Positions 1 to 8,088 of a stretch of 47,892 nt of DNA are shown in pieces (position 1 is the stretch's first letter; each line of letters opens with the position of its first letter). Both the position numbers and the translations under genes were made by a program. The notes below the pieces were generated by a model. It searched no databases, was not told the origin of the DNA, and worked only from the letters and a program-made list of their open reading frames with translations. The stretch is from Gammaproteobacteria bacterium (GTDB taxonomy: Bacteria; Pseudomonadota; Gammaproteobacteria; Pseudomonadales; Azotimanducaceae): the NCBI GenBank assembly GCA_004357385.1, contig SMWF01000087.1, positions 1 through 47,892 on the forward strand. Reading direction: 5' to 3'.

Positions 1-726
1 ACCCTTATAGAAGGCTGCCGTGGAGTGCCGTTTGTGTGGTCGCTGGTCGACCTTGCGGACCTGGAATCCGGCGCGCTCCAGACCACGCCGCACCCTTCCC
101 GCTGCGCTGAAGGTACACGCGGTCGTGCCTGCTGAGGACAATCGGGCGATGTCGCGGAACAACCCGTCACGCCACATGTCCGGATTGCGGGCCGGGGCGA
201 AGCCATCAAGCAGCCAATGGTCTACGCTGCGTGCCATGCGGCGCGCCAGGTCGGCAAGGCCATCGGCTGCATCGCCATAGTACAAAGAAAGCGTTACCCG
301 TCCGGCGTGGAAGTGGCGCCGGTGCCAACCCGCCAGGCGGGCCGGATAGTGTTTTGCCAGGGCGTCGTAGACGGGCAGATCGACCGCGCGCTGGCGCGCG
401 ATCGCTGTGAATTCGGGATCTGCGATAGGATATTTTTCGACGCTGATGAAGTGCAGACGCGCGCCAGCCGGGGCACACCCGACGAACGTGTCCGCAAGGA
501 CAGCAAAGTTCAGTGCCGTGCCGAAGCCCAGTTCCGCGATCGTCATGGTGTCGTTGCCGGCCGCGGCGAACCGCTCGGCGAGCCTGGCAGGCGCCATGAA
601 CACGCGCGTTACTTCGGCCGGGCCGTCGGCGGCATGGTAGATATCGTTGAACGCCGCAGACCGGGGCGAACCTTGACCATCGCTGGGCTGCAGTGACGCA
701 CTGCACACCCGCGCAAGCTCGGTCAT
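1..726 (-). CDS. mnmC: MnmC/MnmD-type tRNA methyltransferase, C-terminus cut by window edge
   Basis: The N-terminal 242 codons are present; the gene runs off the left edge. The family (DUF752/Methyltransf_30) makes the last methylation of mnm5s2U at tRNA wobble position 34, converting nm5U to mnm5U with S-adenosylmethionine. Visible support: the SAM-binding stretch ELGFGTALNF near residue 65, a DHWLLDGFAPARNPDMW motif near residue 167, and a TFSAAGRVRRGLERAGF segment near residue 205, all typical of this domain. The ATG at 726 overlaps the stop of the upstream sulfurtransferase (ATGA), so the two are probably translationally coupled. Whether the protein continues into the FAD-dependent oxidase half of bifunctional MnmC, or is a single-domain MnmD, cannot be told from this window. 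Confidence 0.9.
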   Translation of the reverse strand, partial: MTELARVCSASLQPSDGQGSPRSAAFNDIYHAADGPAEVTRVFMAPARLAERFAAAGNDTMTIAELGFGTALNFAVLADTFVGCAPAGARLHFISVEKYPIADPEFTAIARQRAVDLPVYDALAKHYPARLAGWHRRHFHAGRVTLSLYYGDAADGLADLARRMARSVDHWLLDGFAPARNPDMWRDGLFRDIARLSSAGTTACTFSAAGRVRRGLERAGFQVRKVDQRPHKRHSTAAFYKG

Positions 727-1553
727 GGTTCGCGAGGGCGAGCGGGGTCCTGGATCCATTCGCTCCAGGAACCGGGGTACAGTGCCGGTTCGTCGAATCC
801 GGCGATGCGCAGTGCGAGTATGTTGTGTGCCGCGCTGACGCCGGAACCGCAATAGCAGACCACCTGATTCGCATCGCCGACGACGGGTGCGAAGCGTTGC
901 CGCAATCGTGCCGGGCCGAGAAAACGCTGATCGGCGTCGAGGTTGTCCTGGAACGGCATGCATCGGGCGCCGGCGATGTGTCCAGCGATCGGATCGATCG
1001 TCTCATTGTTACCGGCAAAGCGCTCGGCGTTGCGCGCGTCCAGCAGCACCCGGTCGGCGCGGTCTTCCAGCAGTTCCTGTGCCTCGACCACTTCGGTCAG
1101 GGGTTTTCGCTCGCGATACTGGCCCGATCCTGCGGGCGGCGTTTCGGTGCTGATGGCAAATTCGGCGTCACGCCATGCTGCCCAGCCGCCGTCGAGCACC
1201 GCTACGCGGTGATGGCCCAACCAGCGCGCCAGCCACCACAGGCGCGCCGCGAGCATCCCGCTGTCGGCGTCGTATACGATCAGTTGTGAGTCTGGCTGGA
1301 TCCCCCAGGCGGCGAATGTCGTGCGCAGACGGTTTCGATCCGGCAGCGGATGCCGGCCGCTGACACCCGGCACCGGCGGGTCGGCAAGGTCCGTTTCCAG
1401 GTTCGCGTGGTGTGCCGAGAGAATGTGCCCGGCGGCGTACTCGCGCGCGCCGGCGTCGTGATCAGCCAGGTTCGCGCGGCAATCGACGATGCACCAGTCC
1501 GGGGAGTTCAGCCGTCGATCGAGGGTCGCGGCGTCAATCAGGGTCGAATGCAC
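723..1553 (-). CDS. Two-domain rhodanese: thiosulfate/3-mercaptopyruvate sulfurtransferase
   Basis: A 276-aa tandem-rhodanese protein, the usual length for the SseA/TST family, which moves sulfane sulfur from thiosulfate or 3-mercaptopyruvate to an acceptor such as cyanide or a thiol. The C-terminal domain carries the active-site loop CGSGVSA with catalytic Cys235; this is closer to the mercaptopyruvate-type loop (CGSGVTA) than to the thiosulfate-type (CRKGVT). The N-terminal domain lacks the cysteine (DADSGMLAARLWW), as expected for the inactive half. The start is a GTG at 1553 with a weak AAGG upstream. Its stop overlaps the start of the mnmC-like gene. Since mnm5s2U is also 2-thiolated, a role as sulfur donor in tRNA modification is conceivable, but this is inference from position only. 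Confidence 0.88.
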   Translation of the reverse strand: MHSTLIDAATLDRRLNSPDWCIVDCRANLADHDAGAREYAAGHILSAHHANLETDLADPPVPGVSGRHPLPDRNRLRTTFAAWGIQPDSQLIVYDADSGMLAARLWWLARWLGHHRVAVLDGGWAAWRDAEFAISTETPPAGSGQYRERKPLTEVVEAQELLEDRADRVLLDARNAERFAGNNETIDPIAGHIAGARCMPFQDNLDADQRFLGPARLRQRFAPVVGDANQVVCYCGSGVSAAHNILALRIAGFDEPALYPGSWSEWIQDPARPREP

Positions 1554-1818
1554 GTTACGACCTTGAAACAGTTCGCAACGGTTCCGTAAGTCGGCGGTAG
1601 CGCTTTGATACAGGTCTCATCTGGAGCTTTGGGTCGAGGTTCTTTAAGATGCGCACCCTATACTACACGGGTCGGTCGAAGGCACCGCGCAGGTGCAATT
1701 CGCTGGGCGCGTATTAGGTAAAAGTAGGATAGGTACAAGGCGCGGTGGCAATTTGCCTGCCAAATTGTCAGAATCGCGCGGAATCAATCAACCACCATCC
1801 CTCGAGGGGGTACGTTTC

Positions 1819-3027
1819 GTGGATTTATCATCCTGGTCGAGCTGGTACTACGGCGTCTGGAATCCATCGGTTACAACGCTGGTGCTCTACACGTTCGTCG
1901 TGACGCACGTCACCATCGTCTCGGTCACTGTGTTTCTGCATCGCTATGCAGCCCACCGGTCACTGGAGTTGCATCCGGGCCTCATGCACTTCTTTCGGTT
2001 CTGGCTGTGGATGACCTCGGGCATGGTCACCCAACACTGGGCGGCGATCCATCGCAAGCACCATGCCGTCTGCGAGACGGAAGAAGACCCGCACAGCCCC
2101 GTGATCAAAGGTATCCGTAAAGTGTTCTGGCAGGGCGCCGAATTGTATCGCGAAGCGGCAAAGGATCAGTCCATCATGGACCGGTTCGGCAAGGGCATGC
2201 CGGACGACTGGCTCGAGCGCAACGTGTATACCGGGCGCTCGGCGATGGGCGTGACGCTGCTGGCGTTCATTAACATCTTCCTGTTCGGTCCGATTGGTCT
2301 CACCGTCTGGGCGGTGCAGATGATGTGGATCCCATTGTTTGCTGCGGGCGTAATCAACGGCATCGGTCACTATTGGGGCTACCGCAACTTCGAATGTCCG
2401 GACGCGGCAAAAAACATCGTGCCGTGGGGCATCCTGATTGGTGGTGAAGAACTGCACAACAACCACCATACGTATCCCAACTCAGCCAAGCTGTCGCAGA
2501 AGCCCTGGGAATTCGACATTGGTTGGATGTGGATTCGTATATTCCAGTTCTTCGGGTTAGCCAAACCGCTGAGTACCGGACCGGTTGTGGAGCGTGTTCC
2601 GGGCCGTGAAGTCATAGATAAAGATACCGTCTGGGCCGTGCTCAATGATCGCTTCCGGGTCATGGCGCACTACGCCGAGGAGGTCGTGGCGCCGACCGTG
2701 GAGCAGGAGTGTCGGCGGGTCGACGTGGCGACCCGAAACCTGCTGAAGAAGGCCAAGGCGCTGCTGTGTCGGGAGGACACGCTGGTGGACGATGCGGGTC
2801 GTCGGCAGATATCGAGGGTCGTGGACGTCAGCCCGGTGCTCGGAACGCTTTATGAGCTGCGCCAGCGGCTCCACGCTATCTGGGCCAAACGGGGCGGCGA
2901 CAGCGAAGAGCTGATCGCGGCGTTCAAACAGTGGTGTCTCGATGCCGAAGCAACGGGTCTCCAGACGCTTAGAGACTTCGTCGCCCATCTCAAATCGTAC
3001 ACCATGCCGACCCTGAATCCGGCCTGA
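1819..3027 (+). CDS. Membrane fatty acid desaturase (acyl-CoA or acyl-lipid delta-9 type)
   Basis: A 402-aa integral membrane di-iron desaturase that would introduce a double bond into acyl chains using O2. The three histidine boxes are intact: HRYAAH (residues 41-46), HRKHH (78-82) and HNNHH (213-217), with hydrophobic segments between them. The DPHSP sequence after the second box is, from memory, also found in Pseudomonas DesA/DesB-like enzymes; I cannot decide between the acyl-lipid (DesA) and acyl-CoA (DesB) types. The reading frame stays open upstream to a GTG at 1693, but GTG 1819 has a GAGGGGG Shine-Dalgarno at the right distance and gives a family-like N-terminus, so I use it. The 265 bp upstream hold a possible -10 box TATACT at 1659-1664 but no clear -35. 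The C-terminal ~130 residues are hydrophilic. It converges on argS with a 15-bp gap. Confidence 0.9.
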   Translation: MDLSSWSSWYYGVWNPSVTTLVLYTFVVTHVTIVSVTVFLHRYAAHRSLELHPGLMHFFRFWLWMTSGMVTQHWAAIHRKHHAVCETEEDPHSPVIKGIRKVFWQGAELYREAAKDQSIMDRFGKGMPDDWLERNVYTGRSAMGVTLLAFINIFLFGPIGLTVWAVQMMWIPLFAAGVINGIGHYWGYRNFECPDAAKNIVPWGILIGGEELHNNHHTYPNSAKLSQKPWEFDIGWMWIRIFQFFGLAKPLSTGPVVERVPGREVIDKDTVWAVLNDRFRVMAHYAEEVVAPTVEQECRRVDVATRNLLKKAKALLCREDTLVDDAGRRQISRVVDVSPVLGTLYELRQRLHAIWAKRGGDSEELIAAFKQWCLDAEATGLQTLRDFVAHLKSYTMPTLNPA

Positions 3028-3042
3028 GGGAACGCGCTTCAG

Positions 3043-4749
3043 CTACATCCGTTCGACGGTTTCGATTCCGAGCAGCCCCAGCCCGGTTTTGAGGACGTCG
3101 GCAGTCCGCTGCGAGAGTAGTAGTCGACTGGTTCTGATCGGCTCGTCCTGATTCAACACGGGACAGCTTTCGTAAAACTGCATGAAGCGCGCCGCTACGT
3201 CTGCGAGGTAGCCACACAGATGGTGGGGAAAGGCATCCCGGGCCACCTGGTCGACGACTTCCTGAAATCGAATCAGCAGCGCCCCGAGATCGTGTTCTGC
3301 GGGTTCGGCCAGCCTCATGCGTCCGCTGAGTGACCCCAACACCAGACCGCCTCGCTGAAACATGCTGTTGATGCGCGTGTGCGCGTATTGCAGATAGGGG
3401 GCTGTGTTGCCATCGAAGGACAGCATCTGATCCCAGTCGAAGACGTAGTCCGTGGTGCGACTCTTCGATAGATCGGCGTACTTCACGGCGCCGATCCCTA
3501 CCGCCTCGGCAATAGCGTCGATCTGCGCTTCGGGGAGATCTGGATTTTTCGCGCGAACCAGACGTTCGGCACGTCGCCTCGCCTCATCCAGCAAGTCGGT
3601 CAGTTTGACGACTCCACCTGCCCGGGTACGAAACGGGCGTCCGTCCGGTCCCAGTATGCTGCCGAACGGGTGATGTTCGAGTTCGCACGATTCGGTCACG
3701 AAACCGGCCTTAGCGGCGACGGCGAACACCTGCTGAAAGTGCAGGCTCTGGCGCGCGTCAACGAAGTACAGCACCCGATCGGCGTGCAGCGTCCGGCAGC
3801 GGTAACGGATGGCGGCGAGATCCGTTGTTGCGTACAAGTAGCCGCCATCTGATTTTCGTACGATGACGGGTAACGGCGTGCCGTCCTTGCGGGTGAACTG
3901 GTCCAGGAATACACAGTCGGCGCCGTCGGACCGGGTGAGCAAACCCGCGTCGTCGAGTTGTGCGACGATATCCTGGAGATCGTCGTTGTAGGCACTTTCG
4001 GCACGCACATCGGCACGAGTCAATTGCACGCCCAGGCGTTGATAGATGGTCTCGCAATGGTTGAGCGAAATGTCGATGAAGCGTCGCCAGGCCGCCCGTA
4101 CGTCGGGCTCGCCCGACTGCAACGCAACCACTTGGCTTCGAGCGCGCTGGGCAAACGCCTGATCATCGTCGAAGCGCCTCTTGGCGGCCTGGTAGAACAT
4201 TTCGAGGTCGGAGAGTTGTTCCGAATTCGCGCCGATCTCTTCGAGGTGCGCGATGAGCATGCCGAACTGGGTTCCCCAGTCGCCCACATGGTTCTGTCGA
4301 ATGACGTGATGGCCCAGCGCGGTGAATACCCGCACCAGCGCGTCGCCGATGATCGTGCTGCGCAGGTGACCCACGTGCATCTCTTTGGCGAGATTGGGCG
4401 CCGAGTAATCGACGACGATGGTCATGGATTCGGTTGCCGGTTCGAGTAAAGGCTGCCCGGTGTCTAGTTGTGCCGCAATGAACGCGGGCTCCAGATGGAT
4501 GTTGATGAAGCCCGGGCCGGCTATTTCGACACGGCTGGCGATGCCCTCGAGGTCGAGTTCCGCCAGCACTCTCTCGGCCAGCGCCCGGGGGTTGGTCCCG
4601 AGTCGCTTGGCGGCGCCCATGACTCCGTTGGCTTGGTAGTGCCCGAATTCAGGGCGGGTTGCCGGGCCAACCACCGGCGGTGCATCCTGGGCGCCAGCCT
4701 CCGCCAGCGCTTCGCTGACGCGCTGGCCCAGCATGGCTGCGACGTTCAC
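3043..4749 (-). CDS. argS: Arginine--tRNA ligase
   Basis: A 568-aa class I aminoacyl-tRNA synthetase that charges tRNA-Arg with arginine in the cytoplasm. From memory it is colinear with E. coli ArgS (about 577 aa) from end to end. It has the HIGH-type signature HVGH (125-128), the preceding VVDYSAPN segment, the HADRVLYFVDARQ region, the FKTRAGG-like segment, and the LGIETVERM C-terminus. As is common in ArgRS, no canonical KMSKS is obvious. The start is GTG 4749, directly abutting the TGA of the upstream cold-shock-domain gene, and the N-terminus MNVAAMLGQ matches the family start. It is the last gene of the minus-strand run that begins at yciB. Confidence 0.97.
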   Translation of the reverse strand: MNVAAMLGQRVSEALAEAGAQDAPPVVGPATRPEFGHYQANGVMGAAKRLGTNPRALAERVLAELDLEGIASRVEIAGPGFINIHLEPAFIAAQLDTGQPLLEPATESMTIVVDYSAPNLAKEMHVGHLRSTIIGDALVRVFTALGHHVIRQNHVGDWGTQFGMLIAHLEEIGANSEQLSDLEMFYQAAKRRFDDDQAFAQRARSQVVALQSGEPDVRAAWRRFIDISLNHCETIYQRLGVQLTRADVRAESAYNDDLQDIVAQLDDAGLLTRSDGADCVFLDQFTRKDGTPLPVIVRKSDGGYLYATTDLAAIRYRCRTLHADRVLYFVDARQSLHFQQVFAVAAKAGFVTESCELEHHPFGSILGPDGRPFRTRAGGVVKLTDLLDEARRRAERLVRAKNPDLPEAQIDAIAEAVGIGAVKYADLSKSRTTDYVFDWDQMLSFDGNTAPYLQYAHTRINSMFQRGGLVLGSLSGRMRLAEPAEHDLGALLIRFQEVVDQVARDAFPHHLCGYLADVAARFMQFYESCPVLNQDEPIRTSRLLLSQRTADVLKTGLGLLGIETVERM

Positions 4750-5244
4750 TCAGTCGCCGATGACGGATACGGATTCGGCCTGCAGGCCCTTGTCGTGTTC
4801 GACGACGTCGAAGCTGACCCGCTCGCCGTCACGAAGGCTGCGATCACGATCGGTGACCGAGCGGTGATGAACGAAGATTTCTCCGCCCACGTCACGAATG
4901 ATGAAGCCGAACCCCTTGTTGCGGTTGAACCACTTCACCTCGCCGGATTCACGGCCGTTGGACGGCCCGCCCGATGGCCGTTGGCCACCGCGCTTGGCTC
5001 CGGATGGTCGCGTAGCTCGCGAACCCCGGTGGTCACGGCTCTGTTGCCTGGGGCCTGGGCGAGCCGCTTGGCGAGCCGGTTGCTGCAGGGCGATTCTGGA
5101 ACTGATGGCCGCGCCGATGAAAACACCAGCAAAGCAGAGCAGGAAGAGGCCAAAATACTGGCCGGGTAGTACCCGGGTGTAGACTTCTGTGACGATCGCT
5201 CCGATGAGCAGGGCGGCGATCGCCGGTATGGCGAACTTGGTCAT
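4750..5244 (-). CDS. Membrane-anchored cold-shock-domain protein
   Basis: A 164-aa protein with an unusual layout. The N-terminus has two hydrophobic helices (about residues 4-21 and 29-47). A basic, Gly/Arg/Pro-rich linker follows (about 50-100). The C-terminal cold-shock domain begins near GEVKWFNRNKGFGFI and contains RNP1 (KGFGFI) and an RNP2-like IFVHHRSV. CSD proteins bind single-stranded RNA or DNA; here the domain would sit at the cytoplasmic face of the inner membrane. The frame is open further upstream to 5388, but ATG 5244 begins a natural membrane helix. Its stop abuts the argS start. Function unknown; local RNA chaperoning near the membrane is inference. Confidence 0.85.
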   Translation of the reverse strand: MTKFAIPAIAALLIGAIVTEVYTRVLPGQYFGLFLLCFAGVFIGAAISSRIALQQPARQAARPGPRQQSRDHRGSRATRPSGAKRGGQRPSGGPSNGRESGEVKWFNRNKGFGFIIRDVGGEIFVHHRSVTDRDRSLRDGERVSFDVVEHDKGLQAESVSVIGD

Positions 5245-5335
5245 GGTTGATATCTTATGGCTACCGTGGTGGGAGAAAGGTTGTGCTCGTAGGCTAGCGC
5301 AACCGACAATAATACCGAAGCGGGCATCTGAAAGT

Positions 5336-5908
5336 CTAAGGGACGCGTCGCGCCGACTGGATGACCACCGGCTTGCGGGGCACGTCATTCATCCCTTGCA
5401 TCGTCGTCGTCGCGACCAGCTCGATTTGCATGACCGTGTCCATGCCGTCGACGACACGCCCGAACACTGCATAGCCGTGGGACCCGGGACGGGCGTCGAG
5501 CTGGTTGTTGAAGTTGGTGTTGATGAAAAACTGCGAGCTGGCCGAATTCGGGTCGCTGGTTCGCGCCATCGCGATACTGCCCTTGACGTTGATCAAGCCG
5601 TTGCCGGATTCGTTGATGATGCTCTCGCCCGGTTCGCGACGCGCCAGCGTAGCGTCGAAGCCTCCGCCTTGAATCATGAATCCGGGAATGACGCGATGGA
5701 AGATCAGCCCGTCGTAATATCCGGCGTCGACATAGCGCAGGAAATTTGCGGTGGTAACGGGCGCCCGGCGCGGGTCGAGTTCGATCACGAGGGTACCCAT
5801 GGAGGTTTCCATCGTGACGCGTGGCAGCGAGGCGTCGGCGGCATAGCCGTGCGCGGTGGCTGCCAGCAGCGTGACAGCGAGCAAGACTCTGACCTTGGTA
5901 TTCAGCAT
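5336..5908 (-). CDS. ppiA: Periplasmic peptidyl-prolyl cis-trans isomerase, cyclophilin type (PpiA-like)
   Basis: A 190-aa cyclophilin that isomerises Xaa-Pro peptide bonds during protein folding. Residues 1-24 form a signal peptide with an Ala-x-Ala-like site near GYAADA, so the mature enzyme should be periplasmic. Core motifs include FHRVIPGFMIQGGGF (70-84, with the active-site Arg72), the SQFFIN-type segment (SSQFFINTNFN), and the YAVFGRVVDGMDTV segment. The ATG at 5908 lies 8 bp after the pdxJ stop, which suggests cotranscription. A cytoplasmic PpiB assignment is less likely because of the clear leader peptide. Confidence 0.92.
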   Translation of the reverse strand: MLNTKVRVLLAVTLLAATAHGYAADASLPRVTMETSMGTLVIELDPRRAPVTTANFLRYVDAGYYDGLIFHRVIPGFMIQGGGFDATLARREPGESIINESGNGLINVKGSIAMARTSDPNSASSQFFINTNFNNQLDARPGSHGYAVFGRVVDGMDTVMQIELVATTTMQGMNDVPRKPVVIQSARRVP

Positions 5909-5916
5909 GGCTTCAG

Positions 5917-6702
5917 TTACTCCTCAAGGACATCCAGATAGGCGCGGACCGCGGATTTGAGCCCCATCTCCAACGCGTCGCTGATCAGCGCATGGCCAAT
6001 GGACACCTCGAGAATGCCGGGTACCTGGCGGAACAGGGGCAAATTGTCGAGATCCAGGTCGTGGCCCGCATTGACGCCGAGCCCCAGCTCACCTGCGCGC
6101 TGTGACGCGGCGCTGAAGTTTGCGAGGCTCTCGGCGACCTCGGCGCTTTCGGGGCCATGCTGTTTGACGGCGTCTGCAAACGATTCGGTATACAGTTCGA
6201 CACGATTGGCGCCGGTTTCAGGGACGTGTTCGAGCTGTTCGAGATCCGGGTCCATGAACAGGCTGACACGCGCCCCGAGCGCCTGATAGTGGTGCACGGA
6301 CTGGCCGATGCGGGCTCGCTGTGTCGCGTCGTCCAGGTTCCAGCCGTGATCCGAAGTCAATTGAGCGTCGCTGTCGGGGACCAATGTGCACTGATTCGGG
6401 CGTGCGGATTCGATGAGCGCATCGAATCCTGGATAGCCGCCCGCTCGGGCGCCGGCCAGCGGGTTGCCTTCGAGGTTCAGTTCGACATCCGGATACTGCT
6501 CATGCAGCAGCGTGCTGAGCTCTGCGACGTCGGTGACGGTGATGTGACGTTGGTCGGGTCGAGGATGAATGGTGATGCCGTACGCGCCGGCATTGATCAC
6601 GTCGATGGCGGCGCCGACGACGCTCGGACGCCCGCCCTGGCGGGCGTTGCGCAACCAGGCAATCTTGTTCAGATTGACGCTCAGGGAAATGGCCGCTCCC
6701 AT
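5917..6702 (-). CDS. pdxJ: Pyridoxine 5'-phosphate synthase
   Basis: A 261-aa TIM-barrel enzyme that condenses 1-deoxy-D-xylulose 5-phosphate with 3-amino-1-hydroxyacetone 1-phosphate to give pyridoxine 5'-phosphate, the last ring-forming step of DXP-dependent vitamin B6 synthesis. Visible family motifs are SVNLNKIAWLRNARQG, the GAYGITIHPRPDQRHI segment with its conserved His and Arg, ELNLEGNP, the FMDPD segment, VELYTE, GVNAGHDL near the C-terminus, and VSIGHALISDAL. ATG 6702 overlaps the stop of the SH3 gene as TGATG and has a GGATGG five bases upstream. An in-frame ATG at 6711, adding three residues, is the alternative. Confidence 0.95.
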   Translation of the reverse strand: MGAAISLSVNLNKIAWLRNARQGGRPSVVGAAIDVINAGAYGITIHPRPDQRHITVTDVAELSTLLHEQYPDVELNLEGNPLAGARAGGYPGFDALIESARPNQCTLVPDSDAQLTSDHGWNLDDATQRARIGQSVHHYQALGARVSLFMDPDLEQLEHVPETGANRVELYTESFADAVKQHGPESAEVAESLANFSAASQRAGELGLGVNAGHDLDLDNLPLFRQVPGILEVSIGHALISDALEMGLKSAVRAYLDVLEE

Positions 6703-7394
6703 CAGGACCATCCGCTGCGGCGCGGCCGTGCCTTGATCACCACGCCGGCGATCAGGCCTGCGAACACCAGGCCGCCACCGATCATCATCCAGCGTTCCTG
6801 AAGATTACTCTCCAGCCGCCGGTTCGCCGCGACCACGTCGTCGACTTCGGCTCTCAGGCGCGCGTTCAGGCTCTCCAGCTGCAGGTTCTCCTGATGTTCT
6901 TCCAAAGCCCCGGCTGAGACCCGCTTTACTTCGGCCAACTGGATCTCCAGGCGCTTTTTGTCGGCGGCCAGCGAGTTGGCTCTGGACTGGGCGTTCGTGC
7001 CGGTGGAACGCGCGCTGGCGAGCTGTTCGCTGACCTGGGCGATGCGGCGGGTCAGGCGTTGGATCTCGGCCTGAGCTTCGCGCAGGCGGTCGCGGGCGAT
7101 TGGCTGGGAGACCAGGTACTGGGAGCGGATCCAACCATCGGTCCCGCGTTCGGTACGTATCTGGGTGAAACCTGCTTGCTCGTCGACCGATAACACCTCC
7201 AATCGGGTGCCGCTCGGCAGGCCCCTGTGCAGGATGCGATGGGCGTTCGACGGCCCGCTGCGCAACGGAACCGTGAGCTTGTCAGAGATGTAGACCGTCG
7301 ATGTCTGCGCGGAGGCCTCCGTTGGCCACAGAAGGGGTTCCCACAGCAGGCTGGCCGACAACAGTAGTGCGACAGACAGCGTCGTCGATTTCAC
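6702..7394 (-). CDS. Bacterial SH3-domain protein with coiled coil and C-terminal membrane anchor (YgiM/TIGR04211-like)
   Basis: A 230-aa protein with the order typical of the family I know as TIGR04211. It has a signal peptide (about 1-29, cut near ASAQ). A bacterial SH3 domain follows (about 33-95, with LTVPLRSGPSNAHRIL and GTDGWIRSQYL). Next is a long Glu/Gln/Arg-rich coiled coil (about 100-200) and then one hydrophobic helix (GGGLVFAGLIAGVVI) before a basic tail. The SH3 domain should face the periplasm. The start is GTG 7394, overlapping the yciB stop as GTGA. E. coli YgiM is the nearest named relative I can recall; its molecular role is not settled, so I give no function. It may be coupled to cell-envelope proteins. 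Confidence 0.85.
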   Translation of the reverse strand: MKSTTLSVALLLSASLLWEPLLWPTEASAQTSTVYISDKLTVPLRSGPSNAHRILHRGLPSGTRLEVLSVDEQAGFTQIRTERGTDGWIRSQYLVSQPIARDRLREAQAEIQRLTRRIAQVSEQLASARSTGTNAQSRANSLAADKKRLEIQLAEVKRVSAGALEEHQENLQLESLNARLRAEVDDVVAANRRLESNLQERWMMIGGGLVFAGLIAGVVIKARPRRSGWS

Positions 7395-7963
7395 GCGTTG
7401 TCGCCCTCTTCCGTGCCGTCGGCGGGCGCTGGTTCATCCAGGTTGCCAGTCGCGGCGAGGTATGCCACGGTCGCGAGGACATACATCAAGGTCAAGCCGA
7501 AACCGCCAATGAGTTTGTAACTCACCCAGAACGCTTCGCTGAAGTTGTAGGCGACATACAGATTCAAGATGCCTGCAAGGGCGAAGCCGCCCACCCAACC
7601 GAAGTTGAGATGTGCCCAGATGCGGGCCGGCAACTTCAACTGGGCGTCGAGCATACGTTGTACGAGATTGCGGTCACCGATGAAATGGCTACCGAACAAT
7701 GCACACGCCAGCGCCCAGTTCAGGATGGTCGGCTTCCACTGAATGAACGTTTTGTCCTGATACAGCAGCGTGAGTCCGCCGAACACCATGCTCAACCAGA
7801 ACGTAACCATGAGCTGGTGGCCGATCTTGCGGCCGGCCAGCCGCAAGCCGCCAACCTGGAGCGTGACTGCGATCATCAGCGCACCCGTGGCGTAATAGAT
7901 GTCCGTGAAGAAATAGGTGATCACGAAGACTACAATGGGAACGAATTCGAAGAACTGCTTCAT
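7391..7963 (-). CDS. yciB: Inner-membrane septation protein A family (YciB)
   Basis: A 190-aa polytopic membrane protein with about five hydrophobic segments. Family signatures are MKQFFEFVPIVVFVITYFF at the N-terminus, the KPTILNWALACALFGS segment, and WAHLNFGWVGGFALAGILNLYVA. YciB-family proteins are inner-membrane proteins linked to cell-envelope synthesis and septation; the biochemical activity is not established. ATG 7963 has an AAGAGG three bases upstream, preceded by a doubled CTTGTCTCG (7970-7978 and 7982-7990, plus-strand reading). It is the first gene of the minus-strand run to argS and diverges from yciO across 125 bp. Confidence 0.93.
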   Translation of the reverse strand: MKQFFEFVPIVVFVITYFFTDIYYATGALMIAVTLQVGGLRLAGRKIGHQLMVTFWLSMVFGGLTLLYQDKTFIQWKPTILNWALACALFGSHFIGDRNLVQRMLDAQLKLPARIWAHLNFGWVGGFALAGILNLYVAYNFSEAFWVSYKLIGGFGLTLMYVLATVAYLAATGNLDEPAPADGTEEGDNA

Positions 7964-8036
7964 ACGCCTCTTGTCTCGGGACTTGTCTCGCGGAAGGGCT
8001 TGTCCAATAACGCCGCACCCTGGTTGGCCGGCAACA

Positions 8037-8056
8037 CGAATGATACGCGAATGATA
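8037..8056. repeat. Two direct CGAATGATA repeats, 11 bp apart, in the yciB/yciO divergent region
   Basis: CGAATGATA occurs at 8037-8045 and again at 8048-8056, so the copies fall on the same face of the helix. They lie in the 125-bp gap between divergent yciB and yciO, 33 bp before the yciO start. Read on the minus strand each copy contains TATCAT, a -10-like hexamer. They could be an operator or simply a local duplication; there is no direct evidence of function. Confidence 0.4.
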
Positions 8057-8088
8057 AGAGATTCGTCCTCTTCCTCAGATCGTTAGGC

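Noticed and set aside
206..1018. Long minus-strand frame spanning the mnmC and sulfurtransferase genes
   Set aside because: It is out of phase with both recognised proteins, is Arg/Pro/Cys-rich and shows no domain; a shadow of GC-rich coding sequence.
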